Made by a program: the position numbers and the translations under genes. Positions 60,531 to 64,000 of a stretch of 64,000 nucleotides of DNA are shown here, one piece after another. This DNA comes from Archivesica marissinica (lineage: Eukaryota > Mollusca > Bivalvia > Venerida > Vesicomyidae), in the NCBI GenBank assembly GCA_014843695.1, contig CM026387.1, positions 70,314,795 through 70,378,794 on the forward strand. Reading direction: 5' to 3'. The notes beneath the pieces were generated by a model. That model saw only the letters and a list, made by a program, of their open reading frames with translations. It did no database searches and was not told the origin of the DNA. Position 1 is the stretch's first letter; each line of letters begins with the position of its first letter.

Positions 60531-60991
60531 TGCGCACTTCCGGTTTAGAGGTTAAAATTGACACGATTCGTGAAGCAACAACTTCATATGTATTGGAATG
60601 TCCCACGTACACGTTTACTTTGACAATTAACCAGATGTAGGTCAAATATATCCCCATATTAATATATAAATGACCCAATGGAAAGAGAGAAACAAATGGG
60701 CGTGTTACCCTTTGCCATAATCTGTACATTGATTGCCGAGTATACAGTCAGTCTGTACTTATTTCCAACTTCAAGTTGCGGCTCACATTTTGTTAGAAAC
60801 CAAAGGATGTGGATTATTGTATGCGCCAATATACAGGGTTACTGAAATCACAGAGAGAAGTGAATCTAAGACCGCGTGATCAGCACGCGCACGCGCACGT
60901 GCTCTCGCAATGCAAGTTCCCCAGGAGTAGCACATGAACACTCTAATGTGTTCCATGCTTTTGTCACAAGCTTTATCACAAGTGGGAATAC
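60531..60991. other. 3' UTR/downstream region
   Basis: CACGCGCACGCGCACGTGCT (60880) is CG-alternating. No further gene recognised. Confidence 0.4.
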
Positions 60992-61075
60992 GTAGTCAGC
61001 CAGTCGGTAGAGCAATCCCCCAGCCGAAAGATGTTCCGGGTTCGAGCTTCAGGTCTGCTGCACGTGTTTTCTTTC
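60992..61075 (+). mobile_element. SINE-H head fragment
   Basis: CGTAGTCAGCCAGTCGGTAG AGC (A box) and CGGGTTCGAGCTTC (B box), tRNA-like but not foldable as a full tRNA. Confidence 0.6.
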
Positions 61076-61604
61076 CCTGTGACATTTGACCCAAACCAAC
61101 AGAGACAGGACAAGTTTGGGTAACTACGTATCGTGGTGCTCATGGTAATTTCTACAACGTTTAACTACTTGCTCACATCATCCCTATCATTTCTTGATCA
61201 AACAATCATGTGGTAATCAGTCATGTGGTAACAAGTGACGTGTCCCGTGCACCATATTGGTGAGCGATGGACGCAGACTATCATATGCTGTAGTTAAATC
61301 ATTTGTTTGCATTCATCATGATTTAGCATACAAAACACATCGCATGATACAAATGGTTTGTGTGACAAGTGATTTTTAACAACATTAGAAAACAGCATTC
61401 ACCTGAAACTTCACTCTGCCTATACTGTAGCATGCCTAAATCACGCCAGTATGTGTGTGTGCTGTTTTATATATAACTGAATTACAGGTTGATTAAAAGG
61501 TGGAAACGTATACTTATTCTGTCTGATAACTGAAATTAAATTATCTTACTTAATTATCAGTTTGCTTGCCAAGTAGGCCTATCAGCTGGAACACAAAATA
61601 CTAT
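61076..61604. other. Non-coding, nothing recognised
   Basis: No supported feature. Confidence 0.45.
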
Positions 61605-61890
61605 AGACGGATATGTAGTCCAGTGGTAACACGCTGGACTGGTAATCCAGGGATCGCAGGTTCGATCCCCCGTCTGACCCTAATAAAATTAACATTTTTT
61701 CAGATGGGACGTTAAACCGAGGTCTCGTGTCGGTACTTTACACCGTGCACGTAAACGAACGAGAGGAGATTCTGGAATGGGTCTCTGTCTGTATCATGCA
61801 CTATCCTCCAAAATCTAAAATAACTAATCTCTTCAGGAGGCGGCGTTCATATGGGCAACCGGTAGTGACGATAAATACACGTAAAAAACA
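61605..61890 (+). mobile_element. SINE-A copy, full length
   Basis: Consensus-like head, closely matching the copy at 28684; tail GATAAATACACGTAAAA. Confidence 0.9.
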
Positions 61891-62580
61891 TGTATTACCA
61901 AGCACATAGTAGTTAGAGGGCATGTCGTCAATGCTCGTTATATTGGTTTGTACTTGACTCCATTAGTAGCGCACACATGTGTCAATAACCAGTCGTTGTT
62001 TAAAGCCCGTATGTGGGTTTTATAACAGACGCGTGGTGAATTGTTCATTAGCATCATTGTCATTTCGCATTGTTGTTATAATTATATCGACAGTATAATA
62101 TCCTACAATACATCCAATGGATAAAAACATTATTATTAATTAATTAACATGATTTGGATAAAATCACATTTATCATAGCGCAACATCTGGTTAGGGAGCA
62201 ACGGTAAAAACAAAGGATTCCAACTAACTGGACCGCTATGCATTTAGGGATAAATCAGACTTTATCTGCCAAGGGAGGTAATAGAAAAGCCAGCGAGGCC
62301 ACTCATTGTAAAGTTGTAACGATGTTGGCGATTTTTATCAATTTTTGACAAAAGAGGAATATCGATCGATACAGATTGATCGATCTAATATTGATGTGCC
62401 CATTTCAATATTCGTATTGCAAATTCGCTGTTCGATACTACCAACCAATGTTTAGTATGCACTATTGACGTATTGGGCTACATCGGTTACTTCTAGATTC
62501 ATACACGTTCTTTGACATATGTCTCTACTTGCTATCGAAACAATATTTAGAGTTCGAGACCCAGCATGATACGAATTTAC
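61891..62580. other. Non-coding, nothing recognised
   Basis: Contains an ATCGATCGATACAGATTGAT CGATC palindromic patch at 62361-62385. Confidence 0.45.
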
Positions 62581-62589
62581 CGGTTACCC

Positions 62590-62748
62590 TAGCCTGGAAA
62601 CAGGGGTCGATATATTTTGCCTGGTCAGTCAAATAAATATATATTAACACCGAGATTATTAATTGGGCCGTATTGAGATTCTGATCATATCAACGTTATT
62701 TTGCAAGAAGCTAAACAGTTAAAAATCGACAGACTGGAAGCCAGGCTA
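62590..62748. mobile_element. M9 MITE, copy 3, parent of the adjacent satellite
   Basis: Ends TAGCCTGGAAACAGG / AGACTGGAAGCCAGGCTA, flanked by CGGTTACCC and CGGTTGCCC (9-bp TSD with one change), the latter matching SINE-A. Confidence 0.8.
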
Positions 62749-63749
62749 CGGTTGCCCATATGAGCGACGCCTCCAGAAGAGATTCGTTATTTTGCAAGAA
62801 GCTAAACAGTTAAAAATCGACAGACTGGAAGCCAGGCTACGGTTGCCCATATGAGCGACGCCTCCAGAAGAGATTCGTTATTTTGCAAGAAGCTAAACAG
62901 TTAAAAATCGACAGACTGGAAGCCAGGCTACGGTTGCCCATATGAGCGACGCCTCCAGAAGAGATTCGTTATTTTGCAAGAAGCTAAACAGTTAAAAATC
63001 GACAGACTGGAAGCCAGGCTACGGTTGCCCATATGAGCGACGCCTCCAGAAGAGATTCGTTATTTTGCAAGAAGCTAAACAGTTAAAAATCGACAGACTG
63101 GAAGCCAGGCTACGGTTGCCCATATGAGCGACGCCTCCAGAAGAGATTCGTTATTTTGCAAGAAGCTAAACAGTTACAAATCGACAGACTGGAAGCCAGG
63201 CTACGGCTGCCCATATGAGCGACGCCTCCAGAAGAGATTCGTTATTTTGCAAGAAGCTAAACAGTTACAAATCGACAGACTGGAACCCAGGCTACGGTTG
63301 CCCATATGAGCGACGCCTCCAGAAGAGATTCGTTATTTTGCAAGAAGCTAAACAGTTAAAAATCGACAGACTGGAAGCCAGGCTACGGTTGCCCATATGA
63401 GCGACGCCTCCAGAAGAGATTCGTTATTTTGCAAGAAGCTAAACAGTTACAAATCGACAGACTGGAAGCCAGGCTACGGTTGCCCATATGAGCGACGCCT
63501 CCAGAAGAGATTCGTTATTTTGCAAGAAGCTAAACAGTTAAAAATCGACAGACTGGAAGCCAGGCTACGGTTGCCCATATGAGCGACGCCTCCAGAAGAG
63601 ATTCGTTATTTTGCAAGAAGCTAAACAGTTACAAATCGACAGACTGGAAGCCAGGCTACGGTTGCCCATATGAGCGACGCCTCCAGAAGAGATTCGTTAT
63701 TTTGCAAGAAGCTAAACAGTTAAAAATCGACAGACTGGAAGCCAGGCTA
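62749..63749. repeat. 91-bp chimeric satellite, 11 units
   Basis: Each unit is 44-45 bp of SINE-A (CGGTTGCCCATATGAGCGAC GCCTCCAGAAGAGATTC) joined to 46-47 bp of the M9 MITE end (GCAAGAAGCTAAACAGTTA, AAATCGACAGACTGGAAGCC). Units are nearly identical; the main variable base is the A or C in GTTAAAAAT/GTTACAAAT. Confidence 0.95.
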
Positions 63750-63984
63750 CGGTTGCCCATATGAGCGACGCCTCCTGAAGAGATTCGTTATTTTAGAGTT
63801 TTGGATGATATTGAAATGATACAGACAGAGACCCATTCCAGAATCTCCTCTGGATCTCTTACGTGCACGGTGTAAAGCATCGACACGAGATCTGTTAATT
63901 TTATTAGAGTCAGACGGGGGATCGAACCTGAGATCCCTGGATCCCCAGTATATTGTGTTAACCAGTGGACTACAAATCCGTCTG
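63750..63984 (-). mobile_element. SINE-A copy at the right end of the satellite
   Basis: From GGTTGCCCATATGAGCG the sequence continues as ordinary SINE-A to the head (ACTACAAATCCGTCTG). Its 3' tail was consumed by the MITE insertion and array. Confidence 0.88.
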
Positions 63985-64000
63985 TGTGACAAGGAAATGG

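Noticed and set aside
63124..63764. Series of 61-codon open frames starting MSDASRRDSLFCKK
   Set aside because: They are produced by the 91-bp SINE/MITE satellite and repeat every 182 bp; not genes.

Overview
This is eukaryotic, intron-containing, AT-rich DNA that is very dense in mobile elements. The best fit is a lophotrochozoan genome, most likely a bivalve mollusc. Evidence for this: host genes are split into small exons with GT..AG borders; one exon encodes the start of an AA15-type lytic polysaccharide monooxygenase; there is a peptide-type GPCR gene; several tRNA-derived SINE families are present; and a Gmr1-like Ty3/gypsy element and a Maverick-like virus-derived element both occur. 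The species is an inference and cannot be fixed from the sequence.

Region 1-6.5 kb is one end of a Maverick/Polinton (adintovirus-like) element. All genes lie on the minus strand: a small HxxxxH-type ORF, a tandem PC4-like coactivator, a single-BIR protein, a 43-aa ORF, a chromodomain integrase, a TATA-binding-protein homologue, a small conserved protein, a penton-like protein, a basic protein and a capsid-like protein that runs off the left edge. Canonical TATA boxes precede several genes. An array of five TATAAATA boxes, four of them spaced exactly 25 bp apart, precedes the PC4 gene. The element therefore seems to carry its own TATA-recognition kit.

Region 6.5-17.5 kb is a mosaic of SINEs, MITEs and two Mutator-like (FLYWCH) fragments, with the first exon of a minus-strand AA15 LPMO at 9.3-9.5 kb. 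Region 17.6-25.8 kb holds a degenerate LINE interrupted by a second LINE, an internally deleted gypsy element, and Harbinger remnants. Region 26-38 kb carries a 43-bp minisatellite, LINE fragments, a large 29-bp minisatellite (about 61 units) and more SINEs and MITEs. A seven-helix GPCR exon lies at 38.7-39.7 kb on the minus strand.

Region 41.8-50.5 kb is a nearly intact LTR retrotransposon with integrase upstream of reverse transcriptase. It has a duplicated leader-gag segment and a single in-frame TAG between gag and pol. Region 54.1-60.5 kb contains three consecutive phase-1 exons of a plus-strand PMP22/claudin-like membrane protein gene. The acceptor and start of its second exon are tandemly repeated upstream at an exact 99-bp period. 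Its 5-kb intron holds an apparently intact Tc1 (DD34E) element inserted in a LINE remnant. The window ends with a 91-bp satellite made from a SINE piece fused to a MITE end.

Start codons, TSD lengths and motif spacings were read directly from the sequence. Family names rest on motif recognition without database searches.
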